Assembly (NCBI GenBank): GCA_019359125.1
Contig: JAHHHY010000015.1
Span: forward strand, 33,575-97,574
Length of the DNA: 64,000 nt
Origin: Pleurocapsa minor GSE-CHR-MK 17-07R
Lineage (GTDB): Bacteria; Chloroflexota; Anaerolineae; Aggregatilineales; Phototrophicaceae
Reading direction: 5' to 3'
Within the stretch, counting starts at the first letter, position 1, and every line of letters starts with the position of its first letter. The translations under genes were made by a program, and so were the position numbers. This document shows, piece by piece, positions 1-7,900 of this stretch. A model generated the notes under the pieces. The model was not told where the DNA came from. It did no database searches and saw only the letters and a program-made list of their open reading frames with translations.

Positions 1-634
1 CGCTGTAGCCCAGGATGGCGGCGCGGATCAGATGGGCGGGATCATCTTTGTATTCCCACGGCGGGCTTTCGCCCCAGGCCACGCGCGGCGGCGCGATCAC
101 GACCAGCTGGCCGCCCACGCGCACATTGACCTCGCGGTCCGTCGGGAAGCACAGGTTCGGCAGGAAGACCAGCGTCTCGGAAATCTCGCCCAGAAACGGG
201 CGCATGAAGTCGCGGATGCGCGCATGGCCCAGCACCTGCTGAATCGCGCTCAGGCCGATGTCCCACGCGGGCTCATCCTGCCACAGCGAGACCAGATCGG
301 TGGCAAACAGAAAGTCACGCAGATGCGGCAGGAAAGCAGGGGGCAGCCACGCCGGGCTGGACTCGACCGTGAAGGTCTCCGCGTCAAAGCTGAGCGCCAG
401 CCCGAACAGCGATTCCAGCGGCACGCCATCATCCAGCAGATGCTGCGCGATCACGACGGCGGGATGCGCCGCGAACGGGGCCACATGCTTGCGCGTGATG
501 CGGGCATGCATGTGCGTGCCATGCGGATGCCGTTCCCATTCGCGCTGCGGGAAGTCGGTGGCGGCCAGCAGCGCGGCCATCAGGCGCACGCGGTCGTCAA
601 TTTTTACAAGGATGTCGCCAGTTTGTACGGTCAT
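1..634 (-). CDS. Unknown conserved protein, 3' end cut by window edge
   Basis: An uninterrupted reading frame starts at the ATG at 634 and runs off the left edge, giving 211 codons without a stop. The translation begins MTVQTGDILVKIDDRVRLMA. It has a His-rich stretch (HPHGTHMHARITRKH, about residues 36-50), then a helical middle and a beta-rich tail ending ...PPRVAWGESPPWEYKDD. No signal peptide or membrane segment is visible. A TACAAT-like -10 sits on the minus strand at 681-686, 46 bases upstream of the start. I do not recognise the family. Codon use matches its neighbours, which supports a real gene. The overlapping plus-strand frames in 15-713 look like shadows. Confidence 0.6.
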   Translation of the reverse strand, partial: MTVQTGDILVKIDDRVRLMAALLAATDFPQREWERHPHGTHMHARITRKHVAPFAAHPAVVIAQHLLDDGVPLESLFGLALSFDAETFTVESSPAWLPPAFLPHLRDFLFATDLVSLWQDEPAWDIGLSAIQQVLGHARIRDFMRPFLGEISETLVFLPNLCFPTDREVNVRVGGQLVVIAPPRVAWGESPPWEYKDDPAHLIRAAILGYS

Positions 635-735
635 TCCGGATTGTGGTTTCAGATACGGCACAGGTCGATACTCACCCACGATTGTAACCGAAATTGGGCG
701 TGTTGAGGGTTGATGTCTGCGCATGACTTTACGCG

Positions 736-2262
736 TCAGGCTTCGGCGTCCTGCGCGCCTTCCAGATAGCCCGCGATCCACTTCAGCGCATCAACGGCGC
801 TGTGTGGCGCCAGGTCGCCTGTGGCAAGCTGATGATCGACATCGTCAGACCGGCGGATGAGCGAGGTCTTGGTGCGTTCGTCGGCCATATCGGTGATCAG
901 GCTGGCCAGCGCCTTGAGCTGGTTGGCCAGCAGGCGCACGTATTCGGGCGGCACTTCGGCAAAATTGCGGCCCAGCTCGTCGCGCAGCGCGGCGGCATCA
1001 AAGGTGACGGTGCGCCTGGCCGGCGGGTCATAGGCCTCGCTGAGCGTTTGCAGCATCTCCTGCGTCATGCTGACGGCATCGACAAATTCGCGCATGGTGC
1101 GCTTGCCAAACATGCGCCGCACGCTGAGGATGCTGCGGCTGATCGTGCGCAGGGCGGCCAGGTCGCGGTGCGGCTCCATCAGCTTTTGCAGGCGGCCCAG
1201 CTGGGCCGACGTATGCGTGCTGGCAAAGCCGCGCCACCACGTTTCGATGGCCTGGCTGGTCTGCTGGCTCCAGCCCGTGTGTGAGACAAGCTGTTCCAGC
1301 AGATCGACCAGCGTTTCGTCATCGCGCGAGGTTTCAATCTGCATCTGGATGCGCCGGGCAGCCCCGCGCGCGCACAGCTCATCGTGGAAAGCGGTGGCGG
1401 TCTCCAGCAGCTTCCACGGCACCACCCCGTTGACATGCAGCGCGGGATTCTGGATCAGCCGCGACACCTGCGAGGTGATCGGCATGGCGTCATTTTCCCA
1501 TGCCAGCGCCTCCAGCACGCGCAGATACACATCCAGCGAGAGCTGCGCGGTCATGAAGCCAGCGGTGGTCAGCTGCGCGGTCAGGCTGATGAGGTCAAGC
1601 GGTGTCCGTCCGCTGCGCACGAAGGCGCCGGCCAGCACATCGGCGGCCGTCTCCAGCGTGAGCGAACTGGCCACAAACCCCACAGCCAGCTCATCGCGCC
1701 GTTCTTTCAGCATCAGGCCCAGCAGCGGCACCGCCTGGTCGGGCGACAGGCAGGCGGTAATCTCTTCATTGGCGAGCATTTTCTGGGCGGCAGCGGGGTC
1801 GCGCTTGATGGCCAGCATCAGCACGCCCTGGGCCAGCTTTGGCTCCTGGCAGGCGCGTGTGCCCGCGTGGGTGATGCCTGCATGCAGCACCTCCGACAGG
1901 CCATACTGCACCGGCTCACGGGCGACCAGTTGCAGCCACTCCAGCAGGGTATCCGCATCGCCCTCCTGGATGGCCACCTGTAAGGCGGCATGGGCGGCCT
2001 CGCGCAGGCGGCGCAGCCACTCGCCGGACGCGGGATCTTCGGCGTCGGCGGCCAGGCGTGCGCGCACGAAGGCATACAAGGCGTCGGGATGCGCCGCCAG
2101 CGCGTCATCCAGCACGGGCAGCAGCGCAGCAGCGGCGTCTGCGTCCGCATCGATCATGCGGGCCAGCAGCACCGCTTCGGCCGCGTCGCGCTCATCCAGC
2201 GCCCGATGCAGCCTGTCCAGCGGCGACGGCTGGTCGCCGGGTATGGGGTCAAATAACGTCAT
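736..2262 (-). CDS. Large helical protein of unknown function
   Basis: This 508-aa, Ala/Leu-rich protein is predominantly helical and suggests repeated helical pairs (HEAT or TPR-like), but no repeat consensus is clear enough to name. I start it at MTLFDPIPGDQPSPLDRL. The frame stays open upstream, but that extension is Ser/Arg/Pro-rich and looks like translated intergenic DNA. There is no signal peptide or transmembrane segment, so it is probably cytoplasmic. It lies 94 bases downstream of recO on the same strand and may be the last gene of the gp19-cdd-recO operon. The C-terminus (DALKWIAGYLEGAQDAEA) is acidic. The opposite strand carries a 458-codon frame that is a codon-bias shadow. Confidence 0.6.
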   Translation of the reverse strand: MTLFDPIPGDQPSPLDRLHRALDERDAAEAVLLARMIDADADAAAALLPVLDDALAAHPDALYAFVRARLAADAEDPASGEWLRRLREAAHAALQVAIQEGDADTLLEWLQLVAREPVQYGLSEVLHAGITHAGTRACQEPKLAQGVLMLAIKRDPAAAQKMLANEEITACLSPDQAVPLLGLMLKERRDELAVGFVASSLTLETAADVLAGAFVRSGRTPLDLISLTAQLTTAGFMTAQLSLDVYLRVLEALAWENDAMPITSQVSRLIQNPALHVNGVVPWKLLETATAFHDELCARGAARRIQMQIETSRDDETLVDLLEQLVSHTGWSQQTSQAIETWWRGFASTHTSAQLGRLQKLMEPHRDLAALRTISRSILSVRRMFGKRTMREFVDAVSMTQEMLQTLSEAYDPPARRTVTFDAAALRDELGRNFAEVPPEYVRLLANQLKALASLITDMADERTKTSLIRRSDDVDHQLATGDLAPHSAVDALKWIAGYLEGAQDAEA

Positions 2263-2356
2263 AGGGAGGATTCTGCTACACGCAGCACAGGCGCTCCAGA
2301 GTACAGGATGGGCGGATTGTAGCACAGGAAGCGGCGGGTTGGGGCAACCAGCGCGC

Positions 2357-3133
2357 TCAGCCGGGGGCGCTTTCGCGGCGGATGCGGCGCAGAAACTCCG
2401 CGCTGAGCGGGCGCTTTTCCAGGATGTGGGCGATGAACGATGACAGGATGCGCTCGCTGTCGTCCAGCGGACCCTGCGGAATGTTTGCGGCCTCGACCTG
2501 TTCATAGCGGCTGCGCTGCATCAGGCGTAACGTCTTGAGCGTGAGCATCGGCAGCGAGAGCGTATTCAGCACGCGCGGGGCATGCTGCGGGCAGACCACG
2601 CCGCCTTCACCCGGGCTGAAGACCTGGTCCTGCGGCTCGATGGGCTCACCGCCGACCACACATTCACTCAGCTCTGGCCCAAAGCCCGCCCACAGCAGCA
2701 GCTGCACCTCGAAATAACGCACCGAGAGGCGGGGGTCGTCGACGTCGTTGATGCGAATCAGCGTGGCCTCGGTCAGCCGATAGAGCGTGCGCGTGTCTTC
2801 AAAGCCAGCATTGACGAATTTGTCCACCAGCTCGGCGCAGTAGCCGGCATACGCGCCGCGCACCAGGTCTTCGCGCAGGCGATCAAGCGGCAGGGTCATT
2901 TCGGCTTGTGCTGCCACGCCCAGCTCGCGCCCGGTGTGAATGAGCATATCGGCGCGTGTCAGCAGCTCAACATGGCCCATCTTGTGGCTGGTCAGCTTGC
3001 GTGCGCCTTTGGCGATGACATCCTGCTTGCCGTGCTCCGGCGTGAGGATCGTCAGCAGACGGTCGGCCTCGCCAAAGTCACGGCGTTTCAGAATGATCGC
3101 GGTGGTGCGGTAGGAACGGTCAGGGCGTGGCAT
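2357..3133 (-). CDS. recO: DNA repair protein RecO
   Basis: The 258-aa product has the RecO layout. An N-terminal OB fold begins RSYRTTAIILKRRDFGEADR with a KGARK basic segment near residue 43, and a helical C-terminal domain follows. RecO anneals ssDNA and loads RecA with RecR in gap repair. Many RecO proteins carry a four-cysteine zinc site in the C-terminal half. Here only one Cys is left in each half (ECVVGG and VVCPQH), so zinc binding is doubtful. The start codon overlaps the cdd stop by one base (TGATG), indicating translational coupling. Length is normal for the family. Confidence 0.9.
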   Translation of the reverse strand: MPRPDRSYRTTAIILKRRDFGEADRLLTILTPEHGKQDVIAKGARKLTSHKMGHVELLTRADMLIHTGRELGVAAQAEMTLPLDRLREDLVRGAYAGYCAELVDKFVNAGFEDTRTLYRLTEATLIRINDVDDPRLSVRYFEVQLLLWAGFGPELSECVVGGEPIEPQDQVFSPGEGGVVCPQHAPRVLNTLSLPMLTLKTLRLMQRSRYEQVEAANIPQGPLDDSERILSSFIAHILEKRPLSAEFLRRIRRESAPG

Positions 3134-3579
3134 CAGGCGGGTGGCGGGGCTTCCAGGCTGTCACGGTTGAAGCCCAGCGGCAGCAGGTCCGCCAGACGCA
3201 TGCGATGCTGCACCGTCCCCTGCATGTCGACCATGATGACATCCAGGTGCGGAGCAAACTCATACATCATCTGGCGGCACACGCCGCACGGCGAGCCGCC
3301 ATTAGAGGTGGCGACGACGATCTGCGTGAATTCGCGCGCGCCCTCGCTGATGGCCTTAACCAGCGCCGAGCGCTCGGCGCAGATGCCCGCCGGATACGAC
3401 GCATTCTCGACATTGCAGCCGGTGAATACGCGCCCATCCGTGGCGACCAGCGCTGCCCCCACCGGATAGTGTGAATAAGGGATGTAGGCGTGCTGCGCGA
3501 CCGCAATCGCCGCCTGAATCAGCGCGCCCAGATCCTCGTCAAAGCCCGCTGTTGAACCAGACGATTTCGACATCTTCAT
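3133..3579 (-). CDS. cdd: Cytidine deaminase
   Basis: Small tetrameric-type cytidine deaminase of 148 aa, which converts (deoxy)cytidine to (deoxy)uridine in pyrimidine salvage. The zinc-site signatures are intact: CAE at residues 67-69 (Cys67 ligand, Glu69 proton shuttle) and PCGVC at 97-101 (Cys98 and Cys101 ligands). The substrate motif CNVENASYPAG precedes them. The only in-frame ATGs upstream of the fold (3579, 3573) lie inside the preceding gp19-like gene, so the two genes overlap by 35-41 bases in different frames. About 13 N-terminal residues are encoded by that overlap. It is coupled to recO downstream. Confidence 0.93.
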   Translation of the reverse strand: MKMSKSSGSTAGFDEDLGALIQAAIAVAQHAYIPYSHYPVGAALVATDGRVFTGCNVENASYPAGICAERSALVKAISEGAREFTQIVVATSNGGSPCGVCRQMMYEFAPHLDVIMVDMQGTVQHRMRLADLLPLGFNRDSLEAPPPA

Positions 3580-3985
3580 ATTGGATCACCAGCGTTTCCT
3601 GCACCAGCTCGCCAGAGCCGGAGTCAAAGTCGGAATAAGAAAGTTCAGAGATGTAGGCGCCTTTCAGCGACCAGCGGCGCACTTCCACGCCGTCGTCCAG
3701 CGCGCTGATGTCCAGCGTGCGAATCGGGCGGACGATGTCGTCTTTGGCCGTGACCGTCTCCATCACCCACCGGTTGACGGGCATGGCCGGATCGCGCTGC
3801 ACCATTTTGGTGATGCGCACGGCATCACGCAGCAGGCGGGTGGCCGCTGGCTTCATTTCCATTTTGAAGGGCGCCAGGCCGCTCAGCTTGAAGATGCCCG
3901 TGATGACTTCGCCATCGATGGACACGCTGAATTCGTTTGCGCTCAGGCTGTCAACAGACTGCACCAGGGCGAGCGAGTCGTTCAT
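3539..3985 (-). CDS. Phage tail tube protein, T4 gp19-like (PF06841 type)
   Basis: The 148-aa product matches the layout of T4 gp19-like tube proteins found in phage tails, eCIS and T6SS-related machines. It opens with a strand and turn EFSVSIDGEVITGIFKLSGL, where the family has F.V.IDG...G.F..VSGL. The C-terminal part (VRRWSLKGAYISELSY followed by ETLVIQYEDVEIVW) parallels the family's VRWNF..AWP......ETLEIAHEGLE block. No sheath, baseplate, ATPase or second tube gene is nearby. Its 3' end overlaps cdd, so it is embedded in a housekeeping operon. The call rests on pattern recognition, not a search. A non-viral domesticated role is possible. Confidence 0.6.
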   Translation of the reverse strand: MNDSLALVQSVDSLSANEFSVSIDGEVITGIFKLSGLAPFKMEMKPAATRLLRDAVRITKMVQRDPAMPVNRWVMETVTAKDDIVRPIRTLDISALDDGVEVRRWSLKGAYISELSYSDFDSGSGELVQETLVIQYEDVEIVWFNSGL

Positions 3986-4012
3986 GCGTAACGTCTCCCG
4001 TAAATCAGACGA

Positions 4013-4046
4013 AAAAGGGTGAAGCGATTGTGCATCCCTTCACCCC
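4013..4046 (-). terminator. Intrinsic terminator after the LysM operon
   Basis: Read on the minus strand, an 8-bp stem GGGTGAAG/CTTCACCC (4018-4025 with 4039-4046) is followed by five T residues (complement of 4013-4017). It lies 76 bases beyond the stop of the LysM-glycosidase gene and just before the gp19-cdd-recO operon, so it separates the two minus-strand units. Confidence 0.75.
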
Positions 4047-4121
4047 GTATAGTGTACCGCAGAAGCGGGCTTGTCACCGCACCCGGATTTTGATTGTCCG
4101 GGCGCGGCCTGTGACGAACAT

Positions 4122-5765
4122 CTAGTTGCCCATCACCCCGCCCAGCGTGTTACAGGCGATGCAGGTGTTGCCGCCGCGCACGATGGCGAAGCCGGCCTGC
4201 GGGTCGTCGTCATAGCGGGTGGCGTCGATGTTGAACACGATCAGCATGCGCACGCGGCCGGTATTGCGCGAGAGCACAGCGGCCTGCGCCAGCCATTCGG
4301 CCTGTTCCTGCAGGCTGGTGGTGGCAGCCCAGCCGAACGCGGGCGGCAGCGGGCCCAGGCCTTCAGCGGTCAGGTAGCCCAGCTCGGTGAAGCACAGCTG
4401 CTTGTTCGGGAACACGCTGGCATACAGGTTCACCATGGTGGGGAAGTAGCGCGTGTAGTGGTTCGGATTCCCGCGCGGGTCGCCACTGCTGGCCGTCGGC
4501 GGCACGACACCTTCGTTGTAGTGGATGCCGATGCAGTCGGCGTAGTTGCCTGCGCCAGCCGCCGCCATGCCACGGATGAAGGCATCATCGTCGCAGCCGT
4601 TGCCGGTGCAGCCGCCGCCGAAGAAGCCGGTCGGTGCAGGGGCGCCGCTGACCACCAGCACGGCTGAGTTGCGGCTCTTGATGCTGTTGAACGAGGCTTG
4701 CAGCATCTGCGTGTAGGTGGTGGGGCTGATCAGCCCACGCGGCCATTCACGGTCGATGTTCTGTTCGTTCCACACTTCGATGGCGTCCGGGCCGAGGGCA
4801 GCCACGCCGCCCAGGAAGTTGGCGAAGTCAGCGATGTAGCCGCCGGTATTGGCCGCCAGCTGGCTGGGATTGCCGATGACGCTGAGCAGCACGCGGAAGC
4901 CATTGGCGCGCGCGCCGTCGATGGCACCCTGCGCGACGCTGGGGCTGTCGCCCTGGTTGTGGCGCACCTGCAGCTTGACCCAGGTCATGCCGGCCTGGCG
5001 CATCTGCGGCGCGAGGCCGAAGTTGCCGGTCACGATCTGGCCGCCCAGCTCGAAGCTGACGCCGCCCGGCGGCGGATTGGTGGGCGGGCGGGTGGTGGCG
5101 GTGGCGCCTGGCACGGGTGTCGGCACAGGGCCGCTGCCGCTGGGGATTGTCAGCAGCTGGCCAACATAAATCAGGTTCGGGTTGCTGATGCCGTTGGCAG
5201 CCGCAATCGCGCTGGTGGTGGTGCCAAAGCGCGCAGCGATACGCGCCAGCGTGTCACCCGGCGCCACGCGATACGTCGTCGTGCCTCCCGGAGGCGCGGT
5301 GGGCGGTACGCCGGTTGGCGGGACAGCCGTGGGTGGCGGCGCGCCGGTGCCACCGGGGATGATCAGCTGCTGGCCGGGATAAATCAGATTGGGATTGGCG
5401 ATGCTGTTGCGCGTGATGATCGCCGTGGTCGTCACATTGAAGCGGCGCGCAATCGCCGACAGGAAGTCACCGCGCTGCACGACATAGGTCGTCTCGCCGG
5501 TGGGCGGCGCGGTCGGGCCGGGCGTGGCTGGCGGTGGTGTGCCGCCGGTGGGGATGGTCAGCACCTGGCCGACATAAATGAAGTTCGGGTTGGCGATGCC
5601 ATTGGCGGTCGCCAGCGCCTGAATCGAGGTGTTAAAGCGTACTGCGATGCGGAACAGCGTGTCGCCATACTGCACCACATACTGCTGCTGCTGCGCACTG
5701 ACGGATGCCAGCGGCACAATGGCTAACAGCAGCACTGCAAAGAATATGATGAAAAATTTACGCAT
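4122..5765 (-). CDS. Secreted LysM x3 protein with glycoside-hydrolase-like TIM barrel
   Basis: The 547-aa exoprotein starts with a signal peptide (MRKFFIIFFAVLLLAIVPLA, cut near residue 24). Three LysM domains follow at about 28-72, 94-137 and 164-208, separated by Pro/Thr linkers. LysM binds N-acetylglucosamine polymers such as peptidoglycan. Residues about 236-547 resemble a clan-A glycosidase barrel. WNEQN at 332-336 would place Glu334 as acid/base, and CFTELG near 458 would place Glu461 as nucleophile, at the usual beta-4 and beta-7 spacing. The substrate is unknown. It is the second gene of a pair with the LysM protein upstream (46-base gap) and ends at a terminator. Confidence 0.8.
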   Translation of the reverse strand: MRKFFIIFFAVLLLAIVPLASVSAQQQQYVVQYGDTLFRIAVRFNTSIQALATANGIANPNFIYVGQVLTIPTGGTPPPATPGPTAPPTGETTYVVQRGDFLSAIARRFNVTTTAIITRNSIANPNLIYPGQQLIIPGGTGAPPPTAVPPTGVPPTAPPGGTTTYRVAPGDTLARIAARFGTTTSAIAAANGISNPNLIYVGQLLTIPSGSGPVPTPVPGATATTRPPTNPPPGGVSFELGGQIVTGNFGLAPQMRQAGMTWVKLQVRHNQGDSPSVAQGAIDGARANGFRVLLSVIGNPSQLAANTGGYIADFANFLGGVAALGPDAIEVWNEQNIDREWPRGLISPTTYTQMLQASFNSIKSRNSAVLVVSGAPAPTGFFGGGCTGNGCDDDAFIRGMAAAGAGNYADCIGIHYNEGVVPPTASSGDPRGNPNHYTRYFPTMVNLYASVFPNKQLCFTELGYLTAEGLGPLPPAFGWAATTSLQEQAEWLAQAAVLSRNTGRVRMLIVFNIDATRYDDDPQAGFAIVRGGNTCIACNTLGGVMGN

Positions 5766-5811
5766 AACCTGAACTCCTTCGCGACGAGAAACCTGTGGCT
5801 ACCGCCTAGCT

Positions 5812-6369
5812 TTATACGGGCACGAGCAGCACCTGCCCCGGATAAATAGTATTTGGATGTGTCAGCCCGTTTTGGGCGATGATGGCCTGTGTGGTGCTGC
5901 CATACATACGCGCAATCTGCGACACATACTGGCCGGGCTGCACGACATGCGTGTAAATAACCGGCTCACGCGGAATATACAACACCTGGCCCGGATAAAT
6001 CAGGTTCGCATTCGGCAGGTTATTGGCGATCACCAGCGCCTGCACGCTGCTGCCTACGCGCGCCGCGATTTGTGACAGGCGGTCGCCGGGCTGCACCACG
6101 TAAATCGTCTGGCTGCCCGGTGGCGGCGGCTGCGGTGCTGGCGACAGCGGAATAATCAGCACGCGGCCCGCATAAATCAGGTTAGGGTTCACAATACTGT
6201 TCGCCTGCACAATCGCCTGCACTGGCACGTTGTACAGCCGGGCGATGCTGTTCAGCGTTTGCCCGCGCGTCACCGTGTGATAGACCTGGCTGCCCGTCTG
6301 GGCTGATACACCAGCCGCAGCAAAAAACAGCGCAAACAAGACGACAATCGTACACAGGCGACGTTTCAT
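5812..6369 (-). CDS. Secreted LysM x3 protein
   Basis: The 185-aa product consists of a signal peptide (MKRRLCTIVVLFALFFAAAG, ending near VSAQ) and three LysM domains at about 30-74, 89-133 and 140-184, with nothing else. Each repeat has the VV.PG...S.IA.......A....N....N..IYPGQ.L.IP pattern. I start it at 6369, where the positively charged signal-peptide n-region begins. An in-frame ATG at 6387 is possible but would add an atypical extension. It probably binds cell-wall glycan without catalysis. An extended -10 promoter lies about 60 bases upstream. The glycosidase-bearing LysM gene follows, and the two look like tandem relatives. Confidence 0.85.
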   Translation of the reverse strand: MKRRLCTIVVLFALFFAAAGVSAQTGSQVYHTVTRGQTLNSIARLYNVPVQAIVQANSIVNPNLIYAGRVLIIPLSPAPQPPPPGSQTIYVVQPGDRLSQIAARVGSSVQALVIANNLPNANLIYPGQVLYIPREPVIYTHVVQPGQYVSQIARMYGSTTQAIIAQNGLTHPNTIYPGQVLLVPV

Positions 6370-6425
6370 GATGAGCCCCGTCAGCACCCGTTCGTATGAC
6401 TTTTAGCTTATGTTTCTAAACTGAA

Positions 6426-6434
6426 ACTATAACA
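6426..6434 (-). promoter_or_regulatory. Extended -10 promoter for the LysM pair
   Basis: The minus strand reads TGTTATAGT (6434 to 6426), an extended -10 of TGnTATAnT type, giving a leader of about 50 bases before the start at 6369. No good -35 is present, as often seen with extended -10 elements. Confidence 0.4.
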
Positions 6435-6530
6435 CAGGCTTGCATAAAACATTGCAGGATGTCGGAATTTCCGAGGCTTAACAGTGAACAAAATTCTAAC
6501 CAAGGGGAGAATGCGCCGGTTTGCGCGGCC

Positions 6531-6539
6531 TGTTATACT
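6531..6539 (+). promoter_or_regulatory. Extended -10 promoter placing the GT start at the mRNA 5' end
   Basis: TGTTATACT matches the extended -10 TGnTATAnT. Seven bases after its last base comes the ATG at 6547, exactly where transcription would begin. There is no Shine-Dalgarno sequence before that ATG. A leaderless transcript is therefore likely. Confidence 0.5.
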
Positions 6540-6546
6540 TATCTTT

Positions 6547-7818
6547 ATGAAAACTTCCACTGTGCTTGTCAACTTTGCCGCGCTGGATCCGCCCCGTAAT
6601 GGCGGCACCAGCCGAATCGGGTTGCATGTATCTCGGCTGCTGCAAACGCTGCGCGATGTGCGCGTGGTCTTTGCTGTGAACCTGGCCTTCGTGCCGCAGT
6701 TTGAGGAATGGCTGGGCGCCAGTGCCTGCATTGTCCCGATCAACACGGGCGGCTACTACGGGCAAAGGCAGGCCGCCCGCATCACCCGTGCGCTGAAGCC
6801 AGACTTCATCATCAGCCCGCTGTTTGGTGCCGAGCCGTTCCAGCAGATCACCGAGCCTGTGCATATCGTCGGTATGCCGGACACGCTGGCGCTTGAACAC
6901 CCGGAGCTGTTCAGCGAGCACGATGTCGCTTATCGGCGCAAGCTGTATGAGCAACTGAAAACGGCCGACCGCGTGGTTACCATCTCGCAGTTTGCCGCCG
7001 ATCAGCTCGTCAAGAATGCGGGCCTGCTGCGCGAACGCGTGGATGTCGTGCTGCTGGGTGGCGACCCCGCCCCGCCGGATGCATCGGTTACGCCGCCTGT
7101 CAGCGGAAAATACTGGTTCTATCCGGCCAATGCCTGGCCGCACAAACGGCATGATCTGCTGCTGCGCGCGTTTGCCATCGCCCGCCAGAAGGACCCGATG
7201 CTCACGCTGGCGTTGACGGGCGACGGTGACTCGTTCCAGGCGGCTTATGGGGCTAAGCTGGCCGAGCTTGGCCTGGATGATTCATGCGTGCGCCATCTGG
7301 GATACGTCAGCAATGCGGCGCTGATGGCGCTCTATCATCATGCCGAGGCGCTGGTGTTTGTCAGTTCCTACGAGGGGTTTGGCATGCCCCTGCTGGAGGC
7401 CATGGTTGCAGGCTGCCCGGTCGTGTGCGCGCCGCTGACGGCTATCCCCGAAGTCGCGGGTGACGCAGCGCTGTATGTGCGCGACGACACGCCTGAAGGA
7501 TGGGCACGCGCCGTGCAGGATGAGCTGCCCGGCCAGCGCGACCGGCTGATCGCGGCGGGATATGCGCGGGCACCCCTGTTCACGTGGGACAAGATGCGTG
7601 AAGGCTGGCGCGAGGCGCTGGCACAGGCAGGCCTGCCGACACAGACAGGCGAGCCGCCGAAATTCAGGTCGCTGTTTGACCTGAATCGCCGGATGACGCT
7701 GCCGGGTGGTCGCCCGATTCCCCAGGATACCAGGCTTCAGAGAGCGTTTTCGCGGTCGTATCAATGGGCCGTGCAAGGCATCGCACTGGTGCAGGCCAAA
7801 CGATACATCAGCCGCTGA
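6547..7818 (+). CDS. Glycosyltransferase family 4
   Basis: A 423-aa GT-B retaining glycosyltransferase. An N-terminal acceptor-binding half leads to the diagnostic C-terminal half: YPANAWPHKRHDLLLRAFA, then LTLALTGDG, and the EX7E nucleotide-sugar motif in SSYEGFGMPLLEAMVAG. Such enzymes build polysaccharides, glycolipids or trehalose-like sugars. Acceptor and donor cannot be read from sequence. I start at 6547 (MKTSTVLVNF), because the upstream extension overlaps the -10 promoter and is Arg-rich. The gene stands alone, diverging from the LysM pair. The last 50 residues (RLQRAFSRSYQWAVQGIALV) are basic and amphipathic and may touch the membrane. Confidence 0.85.
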   Translation: MKTSTVLVNFAALDPPRNGGTSRIGLHVSRLLQTLRDVRVVFAVNLAFVPQFEEWLGASACIVPINTGGYYGQRQAARITRALKPDFIISPLFGAEPFQQITEPVHIVGMPDTLALEHPELFSEHDVAYRRKLYEQLKTADRVVTISQFAADQLVKNAGLLRERVDVVLLGGDPAPPDASVTPPVSGKYWFYPANAWPHKRHDLLLRAFAIARQKDPMLTLALTGDGDSFQAAYGAKLAELGLDDSCVRHLGYVSNAALMALYHHAEALVFVSSYEGFGMPLLEAMVAGCPVVCAPLTAIPEVAGDAALYVRDDTPEGWARAVQDELPGQRDRLIAAGYARAPLFTWDKMREGWREALAQAGLPTQTGEPPKFRSLFDLNRRMTLPGGRPIPQDTRLQRAFSRSYQWAVQGIALVQAKRYISR

Positions 7819-7830
7819 ACCATCTCTTTA

Positions 7831-7844
7831 TGCAATCGATTGCA
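7831..7844. promoter_or_regulatory. LacI/GalR-type operator upstream of the sugar kinase
   Basis: TGCAATCGATTGCA is a perfect 14-bp palindrome with the central CG typical of LacI/GalR-family operators. It lies just upstream of a possible -10 (TAAACT, 7850-7855), so a bound repressor would block the promoter. It differs from the AAACGTTT sites at the LacI gene in this window, so another family member probably uses it. Confidence 0.5.
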
Positions 7845-7900
7845 TGGGGTAAACTCTGGAAAGATTTGCGGATCCTGCCGGGCCGGAGGGAATTATTGCC

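Noticed and set aside
3539..6369. A contractile injection system locus (tube protein plus LysM proteins)
   Set aside because: The LysM proteins have signal peptides and belong to a separate transcription unit, and no sheath, baseplate or AAA+ gene is present.
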